Shown here one piece after another: positions 27,188 to 35,632 of a stretch of DNA of 64,000 nucleotides. The notes below the pieces were generated by a model that was given only the letters and a program-made list of their open reading frames with translations, did not search any database and was not told where the DNA came from. This DNA comes from Lachnoanaerobaculum sp. ICM7 (lineage in GTDB: Bacteria; Bacillota; Clostridia; Lachnospirales; Lachnospiraceae): NCBI RefSeq assembly GCF_000287675.1, contig NZ_ALJL01000038.1, forward strand, positions 1-64,000, given 5' to 3'. The position numbers and the translations under genes were made by a program. Every line of letters starts with the position of its first letter. Position 1 is the first letter of the stretch.

Positions 27188-27343
27188 ATGAAGTATGTAT
27201 GTGATGTTTGCGGATGGGAATATGATGAGGCTCTTGGAGATCCTGATAACGGAATAGCTCCGGGAACAAAATGGGAAGATCTTCCGGATGATTTTGTTTG
27301 CCCACTTTGTGGCGTAGGCAAGGATGAGTTTTCTCAGGAATAA
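27188..27343 (+). CDS. Rubredoxin
   Basis: 51 aa, starting 3 nt after the desulfoferrodoxin stop, with a GAGGT site in the end of that gene. Two motifs, [11 protein letters not shown] (Cys5, Cys8) and [13 protein letters not shown] (Cys38, Cys41), bind a single iron; the [18 protein letters not shown] segment between them is typical. It is a small cytoplasmic electron carrier, most simply serving the superoxide reductase encoded just upstream. Confidence 0.97.
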   Translation: MKYVCDVCGWEYDEALGDPDNGIAPGTKWEDLPDDFVCPLCGVGKDEFSQE

Positions 27344-27362
27344 TATTTAAATAAAACTATTT

Positions 27363-27384
27363 AGAGCCCTTAGGGGCTCTTTTT
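27363..27384 (+). terminator. Rho-independent terminator
   Basis: Stem AGAGCCC (27363-27369) with GGGCTCT (27374-27380), TTAG loop, five T. It ends the mscL-dfx-rubredoxin operon. Confidence 0.92.
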
Positions 27385-27418
27385 ATATGTGGTTGGGCAG
27401 GTTTTCCTGCTCGATTGT

Positions 27419-27448
27419 TTGACTTGTAAGTATATACTATAGTATATT
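27419..27448 (+). promoter_or_regulatory. Promoter with an embedded 16-bp palindrome
   Basis: TTGACT (27419-27424), 18-nt spacer, TATATT (27443-27448). The perfect palindrome ATATACTATAGTATAT (27432-27447) covers the spacer and -10 box, a place where a dimeric repressor would block RNA polymerase. The next ATG (27458) is only 9 nt beyond the -10 box, so the mRNA would be nearly leaderless. Confidence 0.6.
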
Positions 27449-27457
27449 AGAATCATT

Positions 27458-27685
27458 ATGAATGGAATAAAAAGAGATTACAGTGATATTATAGATATGG
27501 AGCTTCCAAGCTTGAAGGTTCCGTTATCAAGAAAAGAGAGAGCTTCACAGTATCTGGCTTTTGAAGCCGTACTTAGCGGTAAAAAGCTTTTGGAAAAGGG
27601 TGAAGAGATTTGGCTTAAGGAGTATGCGCCTGAGGATTATAAGCAGGAGGTATACAAAAGAGAGCAGAGACAGGAAGAAACATGA
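27458..27685 (+). CDS. Small hypothetical protein, possibly YolD-like
   Basis: 75 aa, charged, no membrane helix or signal. The segment DYSDIIDMELPSLKVPLSRKERASQYLAF recalls, in its order DIIDL-P-S/R-x-RA-x-Q-x-x-F, small YolD-like proteins annotated as DNA polymerase V accessory proteins in Clostridia, but the similarity is short and from memory. There is no Shine-Dalgarno sequence, and the -10 box lies 9 nt upstream, so it is probably translated from a leaderless message. The next gene overlaps its end by ATGA, so the two are coupled. Confidence 0.65.
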   Translation: MNGIKRDYSDIIDMELPSLKVPLSRKERASQYLAFEAVLSGKKLLEKGEEIWLKEYAPEDYKQEVYKREQRQEET

Positions 27686-27852
27686 TTTGCGATTATTGTA
27701 TTAATTATATATATGACGAAGATGCAGAGGGGTATATCTGTGATGTGGATATGGATGAGGATGATTATGCAAGAATGAGAAGCAGTGATTATTCCACCTG
27801 CCCGTATTATAGAAGTAATGATGACTATTTGATAGTAAGGAAACAAATGTAA
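27682..27852 (+). CDS. Small Cys-containing acidic protein (DUF6472-like)
   Basis: 56 aa. Sequence features: CDYC near the N-terminus, YICDVDMDEDDYARM in the middle, TCPYY, and YLIVRKQM at the end. The four Cys (C-x2-C, C, C) suggest a small metal-binding knuckle. The pattern matches a small family I recall as DUF6472 in Lachnospiraceae; its function is unknown. It overlaps the gene before by 4 nt and the stop shares a base with the ATG of the next gene (TAATG), so the three are one translational unit. Confidence 0.75.
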   Translation: MICDYCINYIYDEDAEGYICDVDMDEDDYARMRSSDYSTCPYYRSNDDYLIVRKQM

Positions 27853-29000
27853 TGGAAATTGAGATAGGAAAATTACCGGAGTTACAGAATAAAAAGATAA
27901 TAGACATAAGGCCCGAACATGAATTCAAAAGAGGAAGTATTCCGGACTCTGTTAATATAGCGGAAGAAGATATACTTGAGAGAATAAAAGATTTTGATAA
28001 AACCGATATTATCTGTCTGGTATGTGCTACAGGCAATAAGACTGAGTATCTGGCTGAGGAACTGGAAAGTCAGGGTTATGAGAATATATATAATCTGAAA
28101 GGCGGATATGAGGCCTATATGAAACTTAAATTAAATGAGTTTCTAAAAGAGGAAAGTAAAAAAGATGAGTCGAATAAAAGAAGCAGAGATATCGAAAGAA
28201 GCATTATAAAGAAGTTTAGAAAGAGTATCTGGAGAAAGTTTACCGCCGCCATAAATGAATATGAACTTATAAAAGACGGTGATAAGATTGCGGTATGCAT
28301 ATCCGGAGGAAAGGATTCTATGCTTATGGCAAAGCTCTTTCAGGAGCTTTTAAAGCATGGAAAGAGGAATTTTGAGTTGGTATTCCTTGTGATGAATCCG
28401 GGATATGATGATATAAATTATCAAACTATAGTAGATAATGCTAAGATTTTGGATGTTCCTATAGTAGTATTTGAATCTTCCATATATGATATTGTGGCAG
28501 AGGATGAGAAATCGCCATGTTATCTCTGTGCAAGAATGAGAAGAGGACATCTGTATGCGAAGGCAAAGGAGCTGGGCTGCAATAAGATTGCTCTTGGACA
28601 TCATTTTGATGATGTTATAGAAACTATTGTGATGGGAATGTTATACGGAGCCCAGATTCAGACAATGATGCCTAAACTTCACTCCACAAACTTTGAGGGT
28701 ATGGAGCTTATCAGACCGCTTTATCTTGTAAGGGAAGAGGACATTATACATTGGGCAAAGTATAATGAGCTGAATTTTATAAGATGTGCCTGCAGATTGA
28801 CTGATAATTGCTCTATATCAGAGACCGGTGATAAGGGATCTATGAGGGCGGAAGTAAAGAAACTTATAAGAGAGTTGGCTGCCAAAAATCCATATATTGA
28901 GAAGAATATTTTCAGAAGTGTGGAAAATGTCAGCTTGGATACAGTAATAGCCTACAAGAAAAACGGGGTAAAACACTCTTTCTTGGAGGACTACGATTAA
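27852..29000 (+). CDS. Rhodanese - TtcA-like tRNA-thiolation fusion protein
   Basis: 382 aa. Residues ~1-95 are a rhodanese domain (IIDIRPEHEF, active loop CATGNK with Cys, LKGGYEAY). Residues ~125-382 are an ATP-pyrophosphatase of the TtcA family: PP-loop CISGGKDS, a PCYLCARMRRG Cys pair, ALGHHFDDVIET and a later CACRLTDNC segment. TtcA makes 2-thiocytidine in tRNA using a [4Fe-4S] cluster. The fused rhodanese could carry persulfide sulfur to the second domain. The exact modified base is not proven by sequence; in Gram-positives such TtcA-like proteins are often labelled only 'tRNA 2-thiocytidine biosynthesis'. It is translated through TAATG coupling with the small Cys protein. Confidence 0.87.
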   Translation: MEIEIGKLPELQNKKIIDIRPEHEFKRGSIPDSVNIAEEDILERIKDFDKTDIICLVCATGNKTEYLAEELESQGYENIYNLKGGYEAYMKLKLNEFLKEESKKDESNKRSRDIERSIIKKFRKSIWRKFTAAINEYELIKDGDKIAVCISGGKDSMLMAKLFQELLKHGKRNFELVFLVMNPGYDDINYQTIVDNAKILDVPIVVFESSIYDIVAEDEKSPCYLCARMRRGHLYAKAKELGCNKIALGHHFDDVIETIVMGMLYGAQIQTMMPKLHSTNFEGMELIRPLYLVREEDIIHWAKYNELNFIRCACRLTDNCSISETGDKGSMRAEVKKLIRELAAKNPYIEKNIFRSVENVSLDTVIAYKKNGVKHSFLEDYD

Positions 29001-29013
29001 GAGGTTATCTTGT

Positions 29014-30165
29014 ATGAGTGAGAAAACTTTGAATATTATGATAGCTACCGATCTCCACTACCTTTCAAAGAGTATAAATGACGGAGGAGAGGCCTTTGCA
29101 AATGTAATGGAAAAGGGCGACGGTAAGGGAATGACATATATTGAAGAAATAGTGGATGCATTCTGCAATGAAGTTAAAAAAAGAAGACCGGATTTGGTAC
29201 TCTTACTTGGTGATTTAACTTTTAACGGAGAGAGAGTAAGCCATTTGGAACTTTCACAAAAGCTTAACAGTATAGTGAAAGAGGGTATACCGATATATTT
29301 GATACCCGGAAACCATGATATAGATTATGAAAGAAGCTTCGGATTTCGCGGAAATGAAATATATAAGGTTGACAGCATGTGTGCAAAAGATTTCAGAGAG
29401 ATATATGCCGACTGCGGTTATAAAAATTATGAGTACTATGATGAGTATTCCGGAAGCTATATTTCAAAACTTAGGGATGATTTATATTTGCTAATGCTGG
29501 ATACCAATTCCTATCATTCAAATTATTTGTGCAAGGAAAGTCTTCTTTGGTTGGATAAGGTGCTTTTTAGACTGTCAAAAGCGGATGCGCAAATACTTGC
29601 AGTAAGCCATCAAAATCTTCTTGAGCAAAATTATATGTTTACTGAAGGTTTTATGATTAAAAATGCGGAGGAAATAGAAGCTCTTTATGCCAAATACAAT
29701 GTAAAGCTGAATCTTAGCGGCCATATGCATATTCAGCATATTGAAAAGAATCTTATAACCGAGATTGTCACATCCTCATTGGCGGTGTCACCGAATCATT
29801 TTGCAAATATTATTTATGACGGGAAGTCTTTTAAATATTTTACAGAATGTCTGAAGGTGGAGGCTGTAAATGATTTTGAAAATTACAGCAGGCAGTTATT
29901 TAAAGGTGTTGGAAGCAGACAATTGAATAAGTTGTTTAATACTCATACCTTTGACAATGATGAAGAAGAAGATATTGAAAAGATGGGCAGAGCCTTTCTC
30001 AGGATGAATGAATGCTATTTTGCCGGAGAGATTTTTGATACTACGGGGTTTGAAGAAGGCATAAGACTTTGGGAAGATCAGCATGAGAGCTTCACATCTT
30101 TATATATAAAGAGTATACTGGATTCTGTGTTCAATGAGCAGAATAAATTTAAATTGGAATTATAG
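29014..30165 (+). CDS. Calcineurin-like metallophosphoesterase
   Basis: 383 aa, no signal peptide. The full metal-binding set is present: ATDLHYL (Asp-x-His), LLGDLTFNG, IPGNHDIDYE, AVSHQNLL, and SGHMHIQH near residue 235. The ~150 residues after the catalytic domain include an acidic stretch (DNDEEEDIEKM) and have no known match to me. Related proteins with this layout cleave phosphodiester or phosphomonoester bonds of unknown metabolites. It lies 13 nt after the rhodanese-TtcA gene and 12 nt before pepT, all on one strand, so co-transcription is likely. Confidence 0.88.
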   Translation: MSEKTLNIMIATDLHYLSKSINDGGEAFANVMEKGDGKGMTYIEEIVDAFCNEVKKRRPDLVLLLGDLTFNGERVSHLELSQKLNSIVKEGIPIYLIPGNHDIDYERSFGFRGNEIYKVDSMCAKDFREIYADCGYKNYEYYDEYSGSYISKLRDDLYLLMLDTNSYHSNYLCKESLLWLDKVLFRLSKADAQILAVSHQNLLEQNYMFTEGFMIKNAEEIEALYAKYNVKLNLSGHMHIQHIEKNLITEIVTSSLAVSPNHFANIIYDGKSFKYFTECLKVEAVNDFENYSRQLFKGVGSRQLNKLFNTHTFDNDEEEDIEKMGRAFLRMNECYFAGEIFDTTGFEEGIRLWEDQHESFTSLYIKSILDSVFNEQNKFKLEL

Positions 30166-30177
30166 AGAGGAGATACA

Positions 30178-31404
30178 ATGGAAAGATTTGTAGATAGATT
30201 TTTGCGTTATGTAAAGAAAAATACAAGATCTGATGAGAGTAAGGCGGGGATAGTTATTCCGTCCACACCTTCACAGATGGAATTTTTGGAGGAACTTAGC
30301 GAGGAGTTAAAAAGAATAGGCTTAGAAGATGTTAAGATAAATAAGAAAAATGCATTCCTTACAGCAACAGTTCCTGCAAATGTGGAAAACGCTCCTGTAA
30401 TAGGATTTATTTCACATGTGGATACAGCGGCTTTTAATGCTGAGAATATTTCACCACAGATACATGAAAACTATGACGGAGGAGATATCACACTTGGAAA
30501 CAGCGGATTTGTGCTTTCTCCTAAGGAGTTCCCAAATTTAAAAAATTACATCGGTCAGACTCTTATCACTACTGACGGAACCACACTTCTTGGTGCGGAT
30601 GATAAGGCCGGAGTTTGCGAGATAGTTTCAGCTATGGAATATTTGATTGAAAATCCGCAGATAAAACATGGTAAACTCAGAGTTGCCTTCGGATGTGATG
30701 AGGAAATAGGTGTCGGAGCCAACAATTTTGATGTGGAAGACTTCGGCTGTGATTTTGCTTATACAATGGACGGAAGTTCTGTAGGTGAATTACAGTTTGA
30801 ATGTTTTAATGCCGCAGAGGCTAAAATCGATATTTTAGGTAAGAGTGTACATCCGGGTGATGCCAAGAATAAGATGATAAATGCGCTTACCATATCAAGA
30901 GATATTCAAATGGCAATGCCTCTGTTTGCAGTACCTGAAACAACAGAATGCAGAGAGGGCTTTATACATTTGATAGAGGCACATGGAGATGTGGAGAATG
31001 CAAGTCTTGTTTATATTATCAGAGATCATAACCGTGAGCTTTTTGAGGACAAGAAGAATACCGTAAGAAAGATTTGTGAAGAAATCAATTCAAGATATGA
31101 TATAGACAGAGTAAAGCTGGAGATGCATGATGAATATCGCAATATGGCTGATATCATAAAGAATGATCCAAGAAGTGTGGACATTGCTACAAAGGCAATG
31201 GAAAATCTTGGAATAACAGTAAATAAAGATCCTATAAGAGGCGGAACAGACGGTTCCAAGATATCCTTTATGGGACTTCCTACACCGAATATATTTGCAG
31301 GCGGAGAGAACTTCCACGGAAGATTTGAGTTTGTAAGTGTTCAGTCAATACAAAAGGCTATAGATGTTATTGTGGAGATAGCAAAGATAGCGGCTGAGGG
31401 ATAA
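30178..31404 (+). CDS. pepT: Peptidase T (tripeptide aminopeptidase)
   Basis: 408 aa, the usual length. M20B metallopeptidase motifs in order: ISHVDTAAF (zinc His), GADDKAGVCEI (bridging Asp), GCDEEIGVGA (catalytic Glu and zinc Glu), YTMDGSSVGELQ (zinc Asp), GGTDGSKISFMGLPTPNIFAGG and NFHGRFEF (zinc His). It removes N-terminal residues from tripeptides in the cytoplasm, the last step of peptide use. AGAGAGGAG precedes the ATG. A bidirectional terminator follows. Confidence 0.96.
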   Translation: MERFVDRFLRYVKKNTRSDESKAGIVIPSTPSQMEFLEELSEELKRIGLEDVKINKKNAFLTATVPANVENAPVIGFISHVDTAAFNAENISPQIHENYDGGDITLGNSGFVLSPKEFPNLKNYIGQTLITTDGTTLLGADDKAGVCEIVSAMEYLIENPQIKHGKLRVAFGCDEEIGVGANNFDVEDFGCDFAYTMDGSSVGELQFECFNAAEAKIDILGKSVHPGDAKNKMINALTISRDIQMAMPLFAVPETTECREGFIHLIEAHGDVENASLVYIIRDHNRELFEDKKNTVRKICEEINSRYDIDRVKLEMHDEYRNMADIIKNDPRSVDIATKAMENLGITVNKDPIRGGTDGSKISFMGLPTPNIFAGGENFHGRFEFVSVQSIQKAIDVIVEIAKIAAEG

Positions 31405-31409
31405 AATTG

Positions 31410-31446
31410 AAAAGCGGACATCGAAAGGAAAACGATGTCCGCTTTT
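31410..31446. terminator. Bidirectional terminator
   Basis: A 14-bp stem AAAAGCGGACATCG (31410-31423) with CGATGTCCGCTTTT (31433-31446) and a 9-nt loop between the converging pepT and response-regulator genes. A and T runs on both sides serve both strands. Confidence 0.93.
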
Positions 31447-31453
31447 TGCTGTT

Positions 31454-32257
31454 TTATATAGATTCAAAGTTTTCTTCTTTGAAATGTTCACTTTCAATAA
31501 ACTTTACGGGTGAGATGCCTATGTATTTTTTAAAGACTTTTATGAAGTATTTGTAGTCGGAAAACCCCACTGCATCCGCTATTTCATACACTTTTAAGTC
31601 ACTGTCGTTTAAGAGCTTTACAGCTTGCTGAATACGATATCTGTTTAAATAGTCATTGAAAGTATAGCCGGTATATTGTTTTAACTTAGTATTTAAGTAA
31701 GTGCAAGACATACCGCATTCTATACTGATATCGGTCAATGACAATCTGTTTTGATATCGTGAGCGTATACTCTCAAGCATTATTGTCACATATTTATTTG
31801 AATGAGACGGTTCTTCACCGGAAATGAGATGTAGTCTTGCTTTTTCTATATCAATTTTTTTTTTGTCTTGACTTAAACGTTGCAAATGATTTCTTTTTGC
31901 AATTATTTTTTCTAAAATGGGATACAACTCATTAAAGTTAATAGGCTTTAACAAATATTCACAAACTCCCAAACTGATTGCTTTTTTGGCATAGGAAAAC
32001 TCAGAATATCCTGAAATTATAACAGCATCATAGCCGTAAAGTTCTATACTTTCTTCTATCATACTTAGTCCGTCTTTTTCAGGCATATTTATATCGACAA
32101 TCACTATATCCGGTCTTTTTTCTTCAATTTGTCTTAATCCGTCATATCCGTTTACTGCTTCTCCAACTATAACGCAGTCGTATTGGCTCCACTTTGCCAT
32201 AAACATCAAGCCTTTTCGGATAATGTCCTCATCTTCAACTATCAATACTTTATTCAT
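31454..32257 (-). CDS. YesN-type response regulator with AraC DNA-binding domain
   Basis: 267 aa from ATG 32257, with GGAG 7 nt upstream in the end of the kinase gene; a GTG two codons earlier is badly spaced. Receiver domain residues ~1-120: EDEDIIRKG acid pocket, DIVIVDINMPEKDG phospho-acceptor Asp, conserved Lys in YLLKPI. AraC-type helix-turn-helix domain ~165-260 (SLTDISIECGMSCTYLNTKLKQYTG, then YEIADAVGFSDYKYFIKVFKKYIG in family form). It is coupled to the kinase gene by an 8-nt overlap and ends the five-gene minus-strand cluster, so it probably controls the ABC importer upstream. Confidence 0.93.
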   Translation of the reverse strand: MNKVLIVEDEDIIRKGLMFMAKWSQYDCVIVGEAVNGYDGLRQIEEKRPDIVIVDINMPEKDGLSMIEESIELYGYDAVIISGYSEFSYAKKAISLGVCEYLLKPINFNELYPILEKIIAKRNHLQRLSQDKKKIDIEKARLHLISGEEPSHSNKYVTIMLESIRSRYQNRLSLTDISIECGMSCTYLNTKLKQYTGYTFNDYLNRYRIQQAVKLLNDSDLKVYEIADAVGFSDYKYFIKVFKKYIGISPVKFIESEHFKEENFESI

Positions 32258-33947
32258 CTTCACTCTCCAACATAAAAGGCAATCGGATAGTTACAATTGT
32301 TCCATTACAACTATCTATTTCCAGTCCATAGCTATTTCCATAAAGCAATTTAATAACTCTGTGGGAGTTATATAAACCGATATGCTCTTTGTAAATAGAA
32401 TCCTTCTCCAAACTGTTTCGAAGCAACTCTAAATTATCAGGATCAATACCCTTGCCGTTATCCTCTACCGATATAGTGAGTATATCTTCTGTGTGTTCCG
32501 CCTTTATCGTGATATGAATTACATCTACCAAACCATGAGCCAGGGAATTTTCAACAATAGGCTGTAATAAAAGTTTGGGTATCATACATTCTTGTAATTC
32601 CTCAGGTATATCAATGCTGTAAGTTAAACGTCTGTTATAACGTAATTTCTGTAACATCAGATAGTCGTTAATGTATTCAATATCTGTTCCAAGTGCTACA
32701 ACAGTGCTTCCGTAATAAATACTATAACGCATCAACCCTGCAAATGCCAATACCATCTCTACCGCCTTTTCTTTGTCAATCATAATTTGATACTTTAAAG
32801 TTTCGAGGATATTAAATAAAAAATGTGGATTAAACTGTTCTTCAAGTTGCTTGATTTCCATAATACGCTTTCTTTCCGAAAGCTCGGAATTGTTTTTTAT
32901 TAAAGTTTCTTTTTCTGACAATATCTTATCAAATGATGAGAGTAGTATATTAAATTCTTCAAAAATAATCGGATTATCTACTTTGTTTCCCTTACTCATT
33001 TTATCAGTCAATATAATCAGTTCTTCAATGGCAGACACATTTTTTTCGGAAATACGTTTGGTAATATATGGAATCATAAAAAGCATTATAAGCGCTGATA
33101 ATATTATAAACAATATACCGTAATAGAAAGAACGCCTTTGGATCTCTTTGGATATCATAGTATATAATGTAAATTGACCGTCAATAAAGGTATTAATATG
33201 TCCTTGATATCTTGTTCCGTTGATGTCAATATCACTGTCTTTTGAAAAGTTATCCATATATTTATCTGCAGGATATTTTAAGGTTAAATCTGCATTTCTT
33301 TTCCCGGTATAAAAAATAATATGATCATATCTGTCGGTTAATACAATACTGTCTATAGGAGAGCGCATAAACAAATATTCAAAATCCTTACTTAAAACAT
33401 CAAAAAAAAGGTATCCAACCGTTTCTTTACCATCCATTATTGCATGAGCAAATATCAGGCTTGATTCCTGTTCATAGTCATAATTCATTCGGCTGGGGGT
33501 GATATAGGTGTGATTTAAAGGAGCGGATTTAACCTTTTCCAATACACGACTCTCCAAAAACAGCTCTTTATTGCCTTCAAATAAATTGGAAGATATTATA
33601 TGTAGGTCCTTATCCAGTAAAATAAAATTTGCTTTTAAATTTTGGGCGTTTACAAAGCTATACAAAGTTTGATTAACTTTACTTAGTTTACTGTTGTCAC
33701 CACCTGATAAAAGTCTAATAATATCTTCATCTGTGGATAAATTCTCCAGTTCAGAATCATAAATTAAAAACTGTTTTTCAAGTACTTGTAACAACTTTTG
33801 AGTATTCTTTTTATTTTCAAGATTTTCAATTACTTTAAAATTAACGGAGAGAAAGGCTATCATCATGATAAATAATATGACAATAATAGATAAAGCATAC
33901 CTTAAAAATGAATACTCTATATATTTTTTATATGTAATACTTTTCAT
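32250..33947 (-). CDS. YesM-type membrane sensor histidine kinase
   Basis: 565 aa from ATG 33947 (GGAGGG 5 nt upstream); a longer reading from GTG 33992 would run back into the permease gene. One membrane helix near residues 15-35, an extracellular sensor domain of ~240 residues, and a second helix near ~285-305. Then HAMP-like linker, the His-kinase motif EEQFNPHFLFN (phospho-His at about residue 375) and an ATPase domain (PIVENSLAHGL, VEDNGKGID, GLYNSHRVI). This is the LytS/YesM class that pairs with AraC-type regulators. The large outer domain probably senses a solute directly or through the lipoprotein binding protein encoded in the same cluster. Confidence 0.92.
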   Translation of the reverse strand: MKSITYKKYIEYSFLRYALSIIVILFIMMIAFLSVNFKVIENLENKKNTQKLLQVLEKQFLIYDSELENLSTDEDIIRLLSGGDNSKLSKVNQTLYSFVNAQNLKANFILLDKDLHIISSNLFEGNKELFLESRVLEKVKSAPLNHTYITPSRMNYDYEQESSLIFAHAIMDGKETVGYLFFDVLSKDFEYLFMRSPIDSIVLTDRYDHIIFYTGKRNADLTLKYPADKYMDNFSKDSDIDINGTRYQGHINTFIDGQFTLYTMISKEIQRRSFYYGILFIILSALIMLFMIPYITKRISEKNVSAIEELIILTDKMSKGNKVDNPIIFEEFNILLSSFDKILSEKETLIKNNSELSERKRIMEIKQLEEQFNPHFLFNILETLKYQIMIDKEKAVEMVLAFAGLMRYSIYYGSTVVALGTDIEYINDYLMLQKLRYNRRLTYSIDIPEELQECMIPKLLLQPIVENSLAHGLVDVIHITIKAEHTEDILTISVEDNGKGIDPDNLELLRNSLEKDSIYKEHIGLYNSHRVIKLLYGNSYGLEIDSCNGTIVTIRLPFMLESEDE

Positions 33948-33966
33948 GCTTTCCCTCCGTTTACAA

Positions 33967-35631
33967 TTAAATACTGATATCGCTTTTACCACTGACTTTA
34001 AAGAAAATCAATAATGATAAAATGCTGGTTACTGTTAGTATTGTAGAATAAGCCGCTGCATTACCGAAGCTGCTTCTAATGACTTCGGCATAGATTGCGA
34101 CTGTCAAAGTCTGAGTTTTACTTGTATATAAAATTATAGAAGAACTCAGTTCACTTATTAAAGTGACCCAGCTCATGATTGCTCCTGATAAGACACCTGT
34201 CAGCATCATAGGTACCGTTATCTTCAAAAATGATTGCAATTCATTACAACCAAGACTTACGGCTGCTTCCTCCACACTTGGGCTGATTTGACCGATAATG
34301 GCAGTACTTGAACGAATTGTATATGGCATACGTCTGACAGATAATGAAATAATCATTATTATAGCAGTTCCGCTCAGTAGTAAAGGCTTGGTGTTAAATC
34401 CGTACAAGAATGCTATACCTAGTACGGAGCCCGGTATAATATAAGGCAGCATAGTTAAGGTATCAAGTGTAGATGTAAAAAATGAACGTTTTCTTGCACT
34501 TAAGTATGCAATTATAATACCCAAAACAACAACTATAACTATTGCCATAAATCCGAAAAGATAGGTGTTTAAAATAGCGGAGTTATTATTTTTTGATAAT
34601 AGTGTGTTGTAATAATTTTCCAGTGTAAAACCGCCGGTATAAAGTCCGCCACTGCCGGTTTTCAAAAACGAAGTTGTTATAACAGTTAGTTGCGGAAGGA
34701 TTGCTACAAATACTATACCATATACCAAAAGGTGCACCAGTATATTTTTTACTCCACCGATTTTGACCGCTTCCATAGGTTTTAGTGCTGTCATTGAATA
34801 AGTAAATTTAGCACTCAAAAAGCGTTGTAAGAAAAATAAAAGTAAAGTAATACCGATAATGATCACACATAATGCAGCTGCAAAATGATCATCTGTACTG
34901 ACTTCTCCCATAAACTGACCGTAAATCATAACAGGGAAAGTTTTATAACCTTCTCCGATAAGCATTGGAGTTCCAAAATCGGAAAAAACTCGCATAAAAA
35001 CAAGTAAGGAACTTGCAAGTAATGTAGGTGTTACCAAAGGTACTATAATTAGTCTCACTCTGTCCCATAGATTACAGCCAAGACTTTCAGCAGCTTCAAC
35101 TAAAGAGTTATCAAGGCTTTTAAGAGCGCCGGAGGTATACATATAAACCAGAGGAAATGATTGAAGAGAAAAAACCAACACTATACCTGCAAAGCCGTAT
35201 ATTCCGGTAAATTTCACAGGCAAAAAGGTATTTAAAATTCTGGTTATAAATCCGTTTCTTCCAAGCAACTGTATCCATGCATATGCTCCGATAAACGGAG
35301 GGGATAAATATGACATGACAATCATTATATTTAAATATTTGTTTCCGGCAATCACTATGGAACGCAGTAAATAAGCCATCATCAATCCAAGGAGAGTAGA
35401 TATTACGGTTGCCACAATAGTTACCTTGAAACTGTTTATCAGAGTGCTCCAATAATATTTCTTTTGGAAAAACTTTGTAAAATAAGCAAAGCTTAAATTA
35501 CCGGAACCTGAAATCACACTTTTATACAAAATCAAAACCAATGGATAAATAATGAATAGAATAGCAAAAGCCATAATAATGAAGGTGGACAGATTCCAGA
35601 TATTCAACTTTTTTTCTTTTGTACCGTTCAT
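33967..35631 (-). CDS. ABC importer permease, two fused membrane domains (FbpB/AfuB-like)
   Basis: 554 aa with about 12 membrane helices. Each half has the EAA loop that docks on the ATPase: VEAAESLGCNLWDRVRLI in the first and VEEAAVSLGCNELQSFLKI in the second. Double-length permeases of this kind belong to the Fe3+ (Sfu/Fbp), hexose-phosphate (Afu), thiamine and 2-aminoethylphosphonate importers. The substrate cannot be told from the permease. The ATPase stop is just before the GAGGGGG-preceded ATG, so the genes are tightly coupled. Confidence 0.92.
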   Translation of the reverse strand: MNGTKEKKLNIWNLSTFIIMAFAILFIIYPLVLILYKSVISGSGNLSFAYFTKFFQKKYYWSTLINSFKVTIVATVISTLLGLMMAYLLRSIVIAGNKYLNIMIVMSYLSPPFIGAYAWIQLLGRNGFITRILNTFLPVKFTGIYGFAGIVLVFSLQSFPLVYMYTSGALKSLDNSLVEAAESLGCNLWDRVRLIIVPLVTPTLLASSLLVFMRVFSDFGTPMLIGEGYKTFPVMIYGQFMGEVSTDDHFAAALCVIIIGITLLLFFLQRFLSAKFTYSMTALKPMEAVKIGGVKNILVHLLVYGIVFVAILPQLTVITTSFLKTGSGGLYTGGFTLENYYNTLLSKNNNSAILNTYLFGFMAIVIVVVLGIIIAYLSARKRSFFTSTLDTLTMLPYIIPGSVLGIAFLYGFNTKPLLLSGTAIIMIISLSVRRMPYTIRSSTAIIGQISPSVEEAAVSLGCNELQSFLKITVPMMLTGVLSGAIMSWVTLISELSSSIILYTSKTQTLTVAIYAEVIRSSFGNAAAYSTILTVTSILSLLIFFKVSGKSDISI

Positions 35632-35632
35632 A

